Assembly: GCA_025331125.1 (NCBI GenBank)
Contig: JAOALB010000168.1
Location: 43,969-107,968, forward strand
Origin: Mycogone perniciosa
Taxonomy: Eukaryota > Ascomycota > Sordariomycetes > Hypocreales > Hypocreaceae
Direction: 5' to 3'
Length of the DNA: 64,000 nucleotides
Part shown: in pieces, positions 33,321 through 44,851 of the stretch
Numbering within the stretch: position 1 is the stretch's first letter
Layout: every line of letters begins with the position of its first letter
Notes under the pieces: generated by a model
Seen by the model: the letters and a program-made list of their open reading frames with translations, nothing else
Databases searched by the model: none
What the model was told of the DNA's origin: nothing
Made by a program: the position numbers and the translations under genes

Positions 33321-33789
33321 TGCGACGATGATAATTGGAAATTGAGCTCCTTGTATCAAGTTGAGCGCGACAATGCTGGGTGATGTAGTTTGTCGCGGTT
33401 GAGAAGGCTGTCATTGTTGACTGAATTGCTGGTATGGCTGGCGAATCAGCTTCGAGTAGTGGTTCCCGAAATTCAGCCTCGTGGTAGCAGCCCATCAATA
33501 TCCACACTGTGCTCTGGCAACATTTATTATTCCTATGCACTTATTCTTGCTTGACAAAGGAAATGGATGCGAGTGAACTGGCTCGGGTTCAAGTAGGAAC
33601 CCGAATGCAAGTACCATTCGGTGTTGGACGGAGAGTATAGTAGCAGTATTATGCGATTTGCCATAGTATTGATATTTGACCTGCCAGCACACGCCGGACT
33701 TACCGAGGCATCTTTGTTCTCCTCACATCACACACTAGAACTCATCCTCGTCAACACTCCATCCATACCCAAATTAGTTCTGCTTCAAG
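33321..33789. other. Divergent promoter region
   Basis: About 470 bp between the WD40-cyclophilin and FAR-17a-like genes. No distinctive motif recognised. Confidence 0.5.
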
Positions 33790-34538
33790 ATGGCTCAGCA
33801 TCTGATCCAGCGACTCGCGTCGCCATCTCGCTCTTTCTCTCTGATCCTCCATTTGCTTGGTATTGCTTCGTTTAGCTACAACTTCTACTTCTTGACAATA
33901 TGGGAAACCCCTTTTTCGCATGCGTATGGAGGGCACTACCAGTTCTTCACCATCATCGGCCTCTCAGTGTCACTGATATGCTTCGCCCTCGGCGCGGCGG
34001 CCGATATTACCCTGAGCTCTACTCTCTTCCGAGTTAAAAATGCCGTATCCGCATTCGCTGCACCTCTCGAAGTGGTCATCTCACTTTTATATTGGGGAAT
34101 TTTGGCCATTGACCCGAAGCTCCTCGCCCCAGAAGACATTTTCCTGCCCATTTTGCCTGATGTTGGCTTCCATCTTGCGCCGGCGGTTTTCTTGACTCTA
34201 GATCTTGTTCTTTTTAGTCCACCGTGGACGATCCCTGCTCGTGGCATAATGTCTTTCAGCACACTCTTCGCATTTGCCTACTGGTACTGGGTAGAGCTTT
34301 GCTTCAGTAAGAACGGATGGTGAGTGTTGTGATTCCCTGTGTCTCCATATTGGCCAAAGAACTAATCATAGCAAGGTACCCGTATCCGCTTTTTGAACTT
34401 CTTTCCACAACGCAACGTGTTCTTCTTTTTACATTTGCCGCTGGGTTGGTGACAGCCTCATCTAGCGCACTAAAGTTGGTATATGGTCGGGTCAATGGTT
34501 ATCCAGAGGCACAGAAGCCTCTCAAAAAGCTCCAGTAG
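33790..34538 (+). CDS. FAR-17a/AIG1-like integral membrane protein
   Basis: 230 aa, two exons (33790-34319 and 34376-34538). The 56-nt intron (GTGAGT donor, AGCAAG acceptor) is placed so that SKNGWYPYPLFELLSTTQR is restored. About six hydrophobic segments cover most of the protein: FSLILHLLGIASFSYNFYF, FFTIIGLSVSLICFALGAA, VVISLLYWGILAI, FHLAPAVFLTLDLVLF, FSTLFAFAYWYWVELCF, VLLFTFAAGLVTASS. The pattern, with conserved HLAP and YPYP/F motifs, fits the FAR-17a/AIG1 family. Some animal members (AIG1/ADTRP) hydrolyse fatty-acid esters of hydroxy fatty acids; the fungal function is not established. The C-terminus is basic. Convergent with the FMN oxidase gene. Confidence 0.82.
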
Positions 34539-34930
34539 AAGTCAATATGGCGTGTGTCGCCATTGATCGCCAATCAAAGTTGGTGTATTGGATAGACTGG
34601 TGTGAAGGATAAAATACCAAGTTCTGAAATACAATCAACACGCAGAGAGCTCTACTTTTATAGAGCTAGAGAGATGACCATGGACGCTTCCAGTCACAAC
34701 GGAGTGGTGTAGCGATGAAATGTTCTTTAGATGCAGAGATCCAGATTCCAGTGACTGTCGTGACTCTGACAAACAACGGGGATAAACACGAATCACAGGC
34801 AGAACGCATATAAAGGTCCGTCAAGAATACGTTGAATGCTATTCCTTGAGAGTTTAAACGTGTTATCAAATGTACAGCCTAGATAAGAAGTATACAGAAG
34901 ATTTAACACGGCCAAGCCCTGAACTGTAGG
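34539..34930. other. Convergent intergenic region
   Basis: 3' flanks of the FAR-17a-like and FMN oxidase genes. Nothing else seen. Confidence 0.5.
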
Positions 34931-36217
34931 CTACACATTTGATTTGACGTCCCCAGAATGCTTGATCTGACGAAGAATTGACTGTTGAAGATCAGAGACC
35001 TTCTGTGACCCAGTAAACCCCATAGTCAAGTCAAGATCAGCCAGCAAGCCGGCCAGCACTGCTTCAGCTCCTTCTCGGCCATTAATACCTAGCCCGTAGA
35101 CCACTGGCCGACCAACGAAGACGGCTTTGGCACCAAGAGCGAGCGCCTTGACAATGTCAGCTCCCGTTCGGATGCCTGAATCCAGCATGACAGTTAGCTT
35201 GTCACCAACAGCATCTACGATCTCAGGGAGCACGTCCAAGGTTCCCACACCACCATCAATTTGTCGGCCGCCGTGGTTGCTTATAATGATGCCATCCATG
35301 TTATGCTCAACAGCCAGCTTGGCATCTTCAACGTCAAGAATGCCTTTGAGGATAATGGGTCCATCCCAGTACTTCTTCAGGATCTTGAGATCCTCCCATG
35401 ACTGGCTAACGCCAGAAAAGGCTTCGCCGATCCAATACGTGGCTGCTTTAACGGGGGCATTCTCTGGCGTTTCACCACCTAACGACAGGATCGGAAAACC
35501 CAACCGCAGCTCCCTCCCCGAGGAAGAAGGGCATATTAGCCAAATCAAGGTCATTCGGTCTCCAGGCCATGGTCCAAGTGTCGAGAGTCACAACCAGGGC
35601 TGTAAAGCCATTTTCTTTGGCCCGCTTCAGGAGCGACGCGGTAATCTCCTCATCTTTGGGCCAGTATAGCTGGAACCACTTGGGCGATCCAGGGGTTGCT
35701 GCCGCGATGTCCTCAAAGTTGGTTGAGGATGCGGTGCTCAAGGTGTATGGAACACGCAGTGCAGCACAGGCTTGGGCTACGCCGATTTCCTTGTCTTCAT
35801 GAAACATGGAATTGACACCGACGGGTGCCATTAGAACGGGGGTATCTATTGTTGCTTGATTAGCTATGATTCTATTCTGTCTCGACCAGACTACTCAATC
35901 CAGAACCTACCATACTTCTGCCCAAAAAGAGTGATACTGAGATCTCGCGGCGTTGTAGGCTTCAACACTCGAGGAATGATCTTCCATTGGCGGAATGCAG
36001 GACGGTTAGCATCCATAGTGGCCGATTCACCAGCGCCGCCTATGATGTAGTCAAAGCCATTCTTGGTCATTATCTTTTTGGCTTGCTCCTCAAGCAAGTT
36101 TGGGTTTGTCGTCACAACAGGTAGCTGGCCTCCAAGGAGACCCTTCTTCACTATGGTGACGAGGTATGCGGCATATGGCACCGGGCCATCCTTGCCATTG
36201 TCGCCGTTGTCCGCCAT
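34931..36217 (-). pseudogene. FMN-dependent alpha-hydroxy-acid oxidase/dehydrogenase with an apparent frameshift
   Basis: Family: FMN-dependent (S)-2-hydroxy-acid oxidases (glycolate/lactate oxidase, lactate 2-monooxygenase, cytochrome b2 core). Exon 1 is 36217-35911 (ATG, MADNGDNGKDG). A 65-nt intron (GTAGGT donor, CAATAG acceptor) restores LFGQKYDTPVLMAPVGVNS. Exon 2 from 35845 reads through LVVTLDTWTMAWRPNDLD and GFSDPVVR, then hits a stop at 35472. A different frame immediately takes over with ETPENAPVKAATYWIGEAFS and stays open to 34931, with all key motifs intact: GPIILKG, ISNHGGRQIDGG (active-site His and Arg), DSGIRTGADI, VFVGRPVVYG. No GT-AG intron of sensible length bridges the switch at about 35478-35490. 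Either a recent one-base lesion, a small out-of-frame deletion (homologues have about ten more residues here, from memory), or a sequence error. Confidence 0.7.
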
Positions 36218-36352
36218 GATGTATCTTGATGATTGCTTAATTAAGGTAGGTTGTTAGACAGATCAATGCCGTCTCTCAAGGTAAATTATTGTCAATTAAG
36301 TACATGTATAGGAACTTGACGTCCTGATGCGAGCAAGAGGGGGTTGTCGGTT

Positions 36353-36358
36353 TTTATA
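36353..36358 (-). promoter_or_regulatory. TATA box-like element (TATAAA on minus strand)
   Basis: Lies about 135 bp upstream of the FMN oxidase ATG in a TATAAAAA context. Sequence-only call. Confidence 0.35.
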
Positions 36359-36429
36359 AGTTGAGAAGCGCAACCTCGGCTCCTTTTCATTATGTGCCTA
36401 ACCCATGACCTGCTTAAGGTACTACTAGG

Positions 36430-36489
36430 TACGGAGTATAGTAATTAGCAACTACGAAGTACTAATACTAATATACTTCGTACGGAGTA
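36430..36489. repeat. Cluster of TACGGAGTA / TACGAAGTA motifs
   Basis: TACGGAGTA at 36430-36438, TACGAAGTA at 36453-36461, TACTTCGTA at 36474-36482 and TACGGAGTA at 36481-36489: four copies in 60 bp of a divergent promoter region. Confidence 0.85.
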
Positions 36490-36700
36490 CTGCTGACTGA
36501 ATCCTCTGAAGAAGCTCCATTAATACCGCTACACTCACTATAACGGGTTGAGTGGGGCCTTCAGAACCTCCAGATCCCCAGAGCTTCAGCCCCACCATGA
36601 GCTTCAAATCCAACGTTGGCTTGAAGGGTACTTCGTATATGGAATATACTCTTGGGGAACATCGCAGGAAGCATAACAGACGCCTTTAAAAATAGCAGCC

Positions 36701-37526
36701 ATGGATATCGACGATATCCTCCGTGAGGTGGACCCTGCCTCTCACAGCATCCCTCCAGAGACTCGCGACCTGCAGGCCTTGACGCGTCGTTGGGTCGCTG
36801 AGAGGTCTGCGCCAGAGCTGCTCGAGTGAGTCTTCAGTCTTCAGTCTTCAGTCTTCAGGCCTTCCTCTCCCTTTTGCTAAACCCAAAATTCGGACAACTG
36901 ACATGCGGCATTTAGGTGGCCATCAGACGGCTTGTTTGAGCGGGTCAACTCCAAGATCAAATCTCAGATCGAAAAGATTGAAGATATGACCGGTGACATG
37001 GATCCAAAGACAAACTTTGCGCTCATAGTTATCCAGACTGAGCTGGAGCGGTACAAGTTTCTTGTGAGGAGTTACTTGAGAACCCGTATAGCAAAGGTGA
37101 GATATGAGCTATTACCCCTGGTATTGCATCAAAGACTGGTGGAGAAGTCTAATCGCTCCTGTGTAGATTGATAAACACACCCTTCACTACCTGTCCAGTC
37201 AGGAGTTGAGACAGCGGCTATCTCCCACTGAGCTGGCATATGCCACAAGACATCAGGCCTTGCTACACAACCACTACCTTTCATCTTTTCTTTCGTCCTT
37301 CCCCCAGCAACTCCAGAACCTCAACGACACTGCCGGCAACATCAGCATGATTGACTCCCCGGACCTAGATACGGCGGTGTTCATTCGCTTGTTGCGCGAC
37401 AAGGATGTCCACGGCCGGGGAACTGACGCAGACGTCACTTTGCCAGCATCCAACGGGGACATCTTGATCCTGAGGTGGTCGAGTGCTAAAGCTCTGGTCG
37501 AAGATGGCGATGCAGAGCTGGTTTGA
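36701..37526 (+). CDS. SLD5: GINS complex subunit Sld5
   Basis: Subunit of the GINS tetramer (Sld5-Psf1-Psf2-Psf3), part of the CMG replicative helicase with Cdc45 and Mcm2-7. Three exons: 36701-36825, 36916-37096 and 37167-37526; 221 aa, normal for the family. The N-terminal helical A domain includes LTRRWVAERSAPELLEWPSD (spanning intron 1) and FALIVIQTELERYKFLVRSY. The middle contains LRTRIAKIDKHTLHYL (spanning intron 2) and LSPTELAYATRHQALLHNHY. The C-terminal B domain ends in VTLPASNGDILILRWSSAKA and LVEDGDAELV. Intron 1 opens with four TCTTCAG repeats directly after the donor site. Confidence 0.93.
36831..36858 (+). repeat. Four tandem TCTTCAG heptamers at the start of SLD5 intron 1
   Basis: Copies at 36831-36837, 36838-36844, 36845-36851 and 36852-36858. 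Each ends in CAG, so the intron begins with acceptor-like decoys 3-30 nt after the GTGAGT donor. Confidence 0.85.
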
Positions 37527-38031
37527 ATGATGCCCCATGCTAGCGAGGGGTTCGTCGCTAGGCGAAGGATCCCTCATGCTTGGTCTCAAAACCAGCCTTG
37601 AACATCAGGTAAAGGAATCCAGAATATTGAAGGGGCGGTCCCAGTCTGACCAGTCATCTTCAAGATTCCCCTGAAGCTAGATACTTGACGTCTGGTTTTA
37701 CAAGACTAGTGGAGCCTCGCATACTGAGGCGGAAACACATCTCTACCGAAGGGTGACAAAATACGATCTCTTTCGCTGGTTTGCTGGTTCAGCGATTCAG
37801 AATAGCTTAAGCGGTGCTTAAACTCGAGGGGTGAATTTATCTCCACTGGGAACCTGTGCAGAAATAGCACCCTCGCAAAAGAACCTTTGCGGAGCATCAA
37901 GGCTATGTAATGAAGAAAAGGACGATATACCCCAGGACAGGTCCATCACGAAGGAAAAAGGGAGCACGATAGTCATGATAGTAATGAAAATAAAGGGAGC
38001 AGTCCGCTCAAGAATCTATTGAAAATGCACC
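37527..38031. other. Convergent intergenic region
   Basis: 3' flanks of SLD5 and UTP18. Nothing recognisable. Confidence 0.5.
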
Positions 38032-39801
38032 CTAACTCCTAATCTCCCACAGCCTAATCTTGCCTGAATCATTGCCCACCGCCAATAAATTACTCTCTCT
38101 CCCAAACGCTACAGTTGTTATTCTGCCTAACGGCGTTTGAGTCGTGGGCCAATTCCTGTACACCGTGCAGCTGGGCAGGTGAGCCAGTCGCAAGGCATCC
38201 TTCTTATCCCTACTACCAAAGGCCAAGAGCTGTCCGTCAGGCGAAAAGGCCAGGACTGTGACTGGTGTGATCAGCTGCTCGAAGACACGCGTTGGCGTTG
38301 GCTGTTCCTTGACGATCATTCCTTTCTCTTTGTCGTGAATGAGGAGCTCGTTCCGGTCGTAAATGTTGGTGATGCCGCTGTTTGAGCCGACGGCAACCCA
38401 GCGATCTTCGCCGATAGCGGCAGGGCCTTGGTGGCCACCAAGGGCCATGACAATACCTCCTACGCAGCCATCGTCACGCCAGATTCCCACGAAACTCTTG
38501 CTCTCCATGCTGTATTCGCCGACTTGGCCGTCTCTGCCCAGAATTGTCATGCCATTCCCAGTGCTCCACCATGCAAAATCAGCGATGCCATTCCTGCTGG
38601 TAAGTCTCGCAGCAGCAATCCACTGCATTGAGGCGACGCTCAGCACGTTGATGATACCACCACCCTTGCGGGTTGACGCCACGATGCCCATGTATCTTCC
38701 GCAGGGGCTGAGCCTGAACTTCTCCATCGTTTTGTGCTCGAGACGATGGCCGTGGATTTGCGTCGTCTTTTGCACGAGGCCAGACTTGAGGTCCCAGCTG
38801 TGGAAGTACTTCCTTCGCCCACCAATGAAGACCTTGTCGCCTTGGGGGTATAGGAACTCGGCCTTTCGGATGTCCACTCCCTTGACTTGGACAGATGTGA
38901 GCTGGGGATTCGGTATCGGCTGAGCATCTGGGGCGATGTGATGCAGATACAGAACCGAAGCGGTGCTGGCAGAAAGCAGAACGGGGTATTCGGGATGGAA
39001 AGACAGGCACTCCACAGCTGCAAGGTGCTTGTCGGGAATTTCTCGCGTCCTCTGGATGTCGATAATCTCTGGCCTGAGTCGTCGCTTCTTGGCAGAGCCC
39101 GCTCCAGCCAGACTGTTAATGTCTCGCAGGAACTTCTCCAAGGGCTGGGCAGACACTTCGGAGTCGGAGTCACTGCCGCTCTCGCCAGAAGAATCAGAGG
39201 CGGCAGATGAGCGCCGGCGCCTCTTCGTCGGCCGTCCCTCCGCTTGTTTCGCCCACGCAGGCGCCGGATTCAATCGCAGATATTGCTGTCGCAGCCTTCT
39301 GCTGTATTCCGTGCCGCTGACAACATCATCCTCCTCGGTCAATCGAAGCTTCCGTAGTCTCGTGTTGTTTGCGAGTGAGATTGCCAATCGATCGTCGTCG
39401 CTATCTTCCCAGGCAGGCGCGTCGCCGCCCTCGGTCTTCTTGTCCGCCGCGGGTTTCGGGGCACGAGGCGCCGCGCCGCCTGGCCCGGTATCGATCATAA
39501 ACAGGTCTACATCGTCGACGTCTTCAAGGCCACCTGTGTCCGCATCTGCCGATTCTAGGTCTTCGCCTTTACTCTCGCCTGTGATATCGAGAAGTCCATC
39601 GTGTTTGAATAGATTGTCTCGGAAACTGGCCTTGCTTCCAAATACCAATCGCTCGAGGTCTTCTTCGTCCGAGTCTTTCTCATAGAGCGCAATTACAGAC
39701 TTTTCCTTGGACGAGACGTCATCATCCGAGTCGACTTCAGAAGAGAAGGCGCTTTCGGAAAACTCCTCGTCTGACATGTCTTGGTCTCGTGGCTGCGCCA
39801 T
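38032..39801 (-). CDS. UTP18: U3 snoRNP / SSU processome WD40 protein Utp18
   Basis: Nucleolar component of the UtpB subcomplex needed for 18S rRNA processing. Intronless, 589 aa from the first ATG (MAQPRDQDMSDEEFSESAF). The acidic N-terminal 170 residues contain VIALYEKDSDEEDLERLVFG, a family signature, and further DE-rich blocks. A basic, Ser-rich linker (RPTKRRRRSS) follows. The C-terminal beta-propeller (about 255-589) has WD-type repeats such as VECLSFHPEYPVLLSASTAS, VLAFSPDGQLLAFGSRDKKD and the final LLAVGNDSGKIRLWEIRS. The end, KIRLWEIRS at the extreme C-terminus, is typical of fungal Utp18. Confidence 0.92.
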   Translation of the reverse strand: MAQPRDQDMSDEEFSESAFSSEVDSDDDVSSKEKSVIALYEKDSDEEDLERLVFGSKASFRDNLFKHDGLLDITGESKGEDLESADADTGGLEDVDDVDLFMIDTGPGGAAPRAPKPAADKKTEGGDAPAWEDSDDDRLAISLANNTRLRKLRLTEEDDVVSGTEYSRRLRQQYLRLNPAPAWAKQAEGRPTKRRRRSSAASDSSGESGSDSDSEVSAQPLEKFLRDINSLAGAGSAKKRRLRPEIIDIQRTREIPDKHLAAVECLSFHPEYPVLLSASTASVLYLHHIAPDAQPIPNPQLTSVQVKGVDIRKAEFLYPQGDKVFIGGRRKYFHSWDLKSGLVQKTTQIHGHRLEHKTMEKFRLSPCGRYMGIVASTRKGGGIINVLSVASMQWIAAARLTSRNGIADFAWWSTGNGMTILGRDGQVGEYSMESKSFVGIWRDDGCVGGIVMALGGHQGPAAIGEDRWVAVGSNSGITNIYDRNELLIHDKEKGMIVKEQPTPTRVFEQLITPVTVLAFSPDGQLLAFGSRDKKDALRLAHLPSCTVYRNWPTTQTPLGRITTVAFGRESNLLAVGNDSGKIRLWEIRS

Positions 39802-40046
39802 TGTTGCTGCGTTGTAGTATGGAGAGGGTGTGCTCAGCAACAATGTCAAGCAAAATTTGGACTTGCTGAATTTTTTTGGGCCTCGAGCTCAGCCTTGCAT
39901 GAACTGAAGCTGGAAAGGTGGGGTGGTGGGGCCACTGATGCTTCATTCTCCCGAGGCTGAGAAACCCCAACCCTTGAAATACATGCACAGATCTATTGAC
40001 AACTATGCATAGAAAGATAGTACTGGGTATTAATAGATTGTGCTGC

Positions 40047-42532
40047 TTATTTCAGCATTGCTACCTTTCTGATCTCATCGCTTAACCGTGAGACCTCCGG
40101 GCTCACAGACTCCTGGCACTTAAGTGAGAAAACAGCGCCTCGCTGCGCAATATCAATCAGCTTCTCGACACTTCCTCCTTGGGCAAGTCCGGAGATCATG
40201 ACACCAAGAAATGTGTCGCCCACACCGTTGACAGAAACAACATTTTCAACTCTCTCTACTGGAGGGTAGAGTCGCATGTAAATGCCCCCAACGGTAGGAT
40301 GGCCACTGTAAGCTCTCGCCAGGATGAACTCGTCGGCATCTCTATCTCGGAGCCGAGGGTCATCCTTGCCCAAGATTGTCGTAAGGAGAACACCCTTAGA
40401 CCCGAGTTTCGTGATCACCGTAGGAATGTAAGGGAGCAGCTGGACAGACTGCACCGGCACACCAGCATCTGTCAGCTCAGGAGATGTGAGACGGACAAAG
40501 CGATCCCGAGCTCCTGTCATGCCAAATGCATCGATAACCTCAAACCAATCCATGGTGTCCAAATAACCGTTCATTTTCGCAGCTGAATACATGGCTTCGA
40601 GCTCATAGGTATTAGGCGACGAAAGGTCCACACTTGCGTTCGGGAAAACATCTAGTGCTGGCTGTCCACGTTGCGGGCAGAACAATCCCTTTGACTTTTC
40701 GACTGATACTGGCTCGAAGGCAACTTTGCTGCCGTGCTCCTTACCCGACTGGACCCAAGTTCTAATGCCAGTTGTGCTCCAGTTCCCATCAACGACAAGC
40801 CATTTTGGATCCGTTGCCTTTATGGCGGATTTCCACTCATCTGGGAACAGGTGTTGTGTGAAGATACCCATGTCTGCCATAGCCATGACCAAGTTCTTGC
40901 TGCCGTCGTTGACAGCAACATACTGTGCCGTTCGACCCGTAGGATGATGCTCCCGGTCAAGTTTTCGCACGTAGGTTGTATCAAGACCAGAAGACTCGAG
41001 AGCAGAAAGTACAGTAGCACCAGCGCTATAGACGTTAGCGATTGAGACATGACAATAAGGAGCGAGTCACCTACATGTCATCACCAACCATGCTACAGAA
41101 TTTTACCCGTGCTTGAGAACTTGCCAAGTGGGCAGCAAGAGCAACGTTGTGGCCTACACCCCCAATAGACTGTGTTATACTCGCGGGATTTGATGTATTA
41201 GCTTGCGGTGCAACATCACCGGTCTTTGTACTGGTGTAATCACAGCTGAGGTCGACGGCAACCGATCCAGCAACAAGAATATCAGCCTTGGGATCGGCCT
41301 TGACAACCGGGCTCTTCTGGGCCTTGGTTGAAAATGCAACATTGGATGAGTTGCTATCTAGTATTAGAGCTATCTTCCCACAACATGGCTCGGCTGCACT
41401 TACGAGCTCGCCGCCGGGTTCAGCAAGCGCGACAATTCCACAGAAATATTAGTCGCCCTGACAATATTCGCCCTGACCAGCTCCTTGTTGGCAACGACCG
41501 CCCTCTCGCCTGTGAGTTCCTTGAGCCGCTTCAGCACGTATGGCGTATTGCTGCTACCCGTAAAGCCCTTCTCATCAGCCTCGGCGACGGCTTGCTCGAT
41601 GGCAACCTTCATCTCAAGAGCGGGAACGGCGAATTCCTCAGGGATTGGATTGGCGAAGAGCATGCCTGATTCGATGCCGAGCTTCTCCTGGGCGAGGATC
41701 ATGGCAGCGGCTTCCTTCTCTGTGTGGACGACAGAGGGGCTTTTTACGCCGCTCTCCCTGGCCCAAAATGCTGGGAAGTCAACCTTGCCAGTGCGTCCAT
41801 CTGCGAATGTTGATACCAGACAGCCTTGAGTCTCGAGATACTCCAAGGTCCTGGGGATGTCCAAGAATCCTTTGCAGCCACTGCTAATGACTGCTACTCG
41901 AGTTCTGCCCAGCTCTGTGAGATCGGCTGAAACATCCATGGAATTCTCGCCGCCTCGGTGGACACCACCAAGACCGCCGGTGCCAAAAACTCTGATGCCG
42001 GCTAATCTGGCCAAGAGCATTGTTCCTGCGATGGTTGTGCCGCCATGAATTTTGCGACCTGTGAGACCCTGAAGATGGTACGTATGTTAGCTTCAGTAAC
42101 GAAAGCTGGCAGTATGCTTACCATGCCAACCAAGTACGAAATATCCCTCCGCGACGCCTTAACAGTGCCCTCCTCCTCAATCATCCGGAGAATCTCCTCA
42201 GTCGACACTCCGACTTTCGGTACGCCATCAACAATGGCAATAATGGCCGGGATACCGCCACAACTTCGCACCAGGTCCTCATGCTCCCGAGCCAGATCCT
42301 TACCCAACGCCCCATGGGTGTAAATGGTAGACTCAAGAGCTACAACGGGCTTATCGCTCGCAATGGCATCGGATACCTCTCTGGAAACCTGGAGCAGATC
42401 TCGCACGGCACTCGAGCCCGTTGCAGCACTGAAGTTGCGCCACTGAGGGCGAGTCAGTCGAGACCTTAAACGAGCATGAGTGAGCCCGTTCTGTCTCAGA
42501 AGGGCCGAGAGCCGAGACGTCTTCATCATCAT
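40047..42532 (-). CDS. Bifunctional pseudouridine-metabolising enzyme (PsuG glycosidase + PfkB-type kinase)
   Basis: Fusion of pseudouridine-5'-phosphate glycosidase (IndA/PsuG family: pseudouridine 5'-phosphate to uracil + ribose 5-phosphate) with a ribokinase/PfkB sugar-kinase domain expected to make pseudouridine 5'-phosphate. Four exons: 42532-42122, 42068-41404, 41353-41075, 41025-40047; 777 aa. The joins restore SYLVGMGLTGRKIHGGTT, NPAASSNSSNVAFS and VGDDIAGATVLSALESSG. PsuG part (about 40-355): VVALESTIYTHGALG, GGIPAIIAIVDGVPKVGV, FGTGGLGGVHRG, SSGCKGFLDIPRTLEYLET, NPIPEEFAV. Kinase part (about 375-777): ILVAGSVAVDLSCD, SIGGVGHNVA, SSPNTYELEAM and the PfkB signature VSVNGVGDTFLGVMISGLA. 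The N-terminal 40 residues (MMMKTSRLSALLRQNG, basic, no acidic residues) look like a mitochondrial presequence. Same architecture as S. pombe C1861.05. Confidence 0.93.
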
Positions 42533-44580
42533 GGCTGCCGGGCCGCAGGGGAGCCGGAACCTTATGTTGGCGGTTCAGATCTTTGCAGCTATGGCGTCCC
42601 CTCTCCACCAAAATTTTCGTATGTTTTGTTTCCCGAGCTCAGTTTTCTTTTTAATGAATGAATCGTTGTCTGTGCTCCAAATTACTATCGCTTGTGAAAA
42701 CGACCTGGTCGTCACTGGTATGGGAAACTGGTGACGGCTAAAGCGAAAGCTCCTGAATGGGTGCTGAAAATGAAGTCAAGCTAGTGCATCCCGGAGCCCG
42801 GATTAAAAGCCGTCGGCGAGGGCCGTTGCCGGAGAACCGCCTCGTGGGCCGCCGCCCTCCGAGTGAGTTGCGCCGTGCGGAGGCAATGGCACTAATTAGC
42901 AATAGAAACTTGCAGTGCTCGCTTGGCTTCAATTTCTTCAGCACTGGTAGTAGTAGTAATAGTACTTTCGTATTGGTTGTAGATTATATCTATGGTGTAT
43001 GGTGTATGTATTCTGTAGTATTACAATGGTGGTCAAGAAGCATTCTGATTTGCTGGCAGACCACCCCTTCACCAATGCATCCTCAGATTCACCCCCCCGG
43101 CCAAAAATTACATCCTCACCCATCCATCTCTTCAATTTGCGCATCCGCTGATCAGCGCCCGATCTGATAGCGAGCCATTGCGGGGTTGCAATCTACTGAG
43201 TGGGAGAGTATGTACATGCTTGGGTGGTAATGAAAGGGCCTTGTGTCAAGCTTCCCCGGGATTCCGCCGTATTGTTGGCCAATGCTAATAGATTGTCGAC
43301 GCCTCGGCAACGTGGGCATCTGCTGCTTGGGGTAGGACAAGATGCAGCCAGGATCAGGCAGCCTGGAGGGTCTGAGATCAGCTCATTCTCACATTGACCG
43401 ATGTGGGGAGACACAAGGAACTGCAGACATCGGGCAAATGCCATTGGCAGTCTGTACATAGGTTGTCTTACTTATGACGGCGTAGCAGTTGCCGAGATGA
43501 TCGACACAACCTTGAGAGGCTCACCACTATTGTGACATCGGCTTACCTGCGGCTGCTTTGACTGAAGGGGTTAGAAATCCGGTTGTCATCATTGATAGCG
43601 CCAGGGGGTATTGGAGCCGAGTCCATACCAGACCAAACCAAGCCAAATCCAAGGCGTGATGAACAAGTTGCCACGTTTGAGCAAAAGAGTGGAATATAGC
43701 CAAAACTGCCAAGAGGAAATGGGTACGGGCACGAAGAGCACGGAGATTGCGGACGTTGGACACGATGTGGGCTGACAATATCGAGTCGGCACGATCAGGC
43801 GATGGTCTAGGAAGTGAAGATAGCGAGACAAAGCTGTTTCAAGCCATGGCTCGTTATTAGCAATATCATGACGACGACGGCATCGGCTGAGGAGAAGGAT
43901 TCCATGTCAAGCACACTTGTGAGGAACCAAACGCACCAATGAAGGATGCGAGAGGAGACGGGAGGCTGATCGAGAGTGAGAATTACGGTGACTGTCTCAC
44001 ATGGAATCATGGATGAATCATGGACATGCAGATATTATTGCAACTGCTAGATGCAGTACTCCGTACTACTCGTAGATACAGGACTCGCACCAACTAGCAC
44101 TGCTTGAAGAGGCTGATTAATAGGGTCGCGTAAGTTAGCTGCTAAAGTAAATGAGGGATATAGGCAGCTGTCTTCTTCCCTTGATGCTCCGACTCCAGTA
44201 GTCCCGCGTTTTCGTCGGGAGAGATGGGCAATGCAAAGAAAAAAAAAAGTGTTGGAGTGGACCGAAACTCCTAGCGCAGGCACGAACATCGAGCAATGGC
44301 ACCACTTTCTGTCGTCGAAACCGCCCTCACAGCCAATCAACAGCTGCAAATGACGGGCTAGAGGATCCTTACAGCGGTCACCCATGTTCGGCATGGCGCA
44401 ACACCAATTGCAGCTATTCTGACGACGAAATCAGCCCATTTTATCCTCAGAAACGCGCCGAGTTTGTCGACGCCAGCGGCCATGTCATGCCACTTTTGCT
44501 GTACGTGCATCGGGCCCTACCGGGGGCAGCCTCCCGCCTTTTTGTCTCTACGAGTACTCTCTGCAGCCAAAGGCGCTGCG

Positions 44581-44629
44581 AGAGACAGAGGGAGGGGAGG
44601 GGAGGAGAGGGGAGGAGAGGGAGAGAGGG
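44581..44629 (+). repeat. GA-rich low-complexity tract
   Basis: About 49 bp of almost pure purine (AGAGAC, then GGAGG/GGAGAGG units). Confidence 0.8.
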
Positions 44630-44851
44630 TTACGAGCATCTGATGATTCCTGCGGCGGCCTCGTACTGCTGCTGCGGTTGATCCTTCTATGCGTCCGCCA
44701 TATAGTTCCAGGCCCTACCACTCTCTTGTTTGGCTTTAAGCTTCTTTATCCCGAATTGATCCTAATTCCTTTTATGCATCACGAATCAGAGACCAAGAAC
44801 AACAGAGGGAAGGAGCCGGAGCTCACAGTGTAATAGTAGTGGAGGAAGGAG

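Larger units (their letters stand above)
36218..36700. other. Divergent promoter region dense in the dispersed motif
   Basis: Between the FMN oxidase (minus) and SLD5 (plus). Contains four motif copies within 60 bp (36430-36489) and a TATA-like element on the minus strand. Confidence 0.5.

Noticed and set aside
38963..39685. Plus-strand open frame (240 codons), Ser/Arg-rich
   Set aside because: Antisense of the acidic, serine-rich N-terminus of Utp18.
42757..43167. Plus-strand ATG frame of 136 codons
   Set aside because: No recognisable domain, poor composition and runs through low-complexity DNA.
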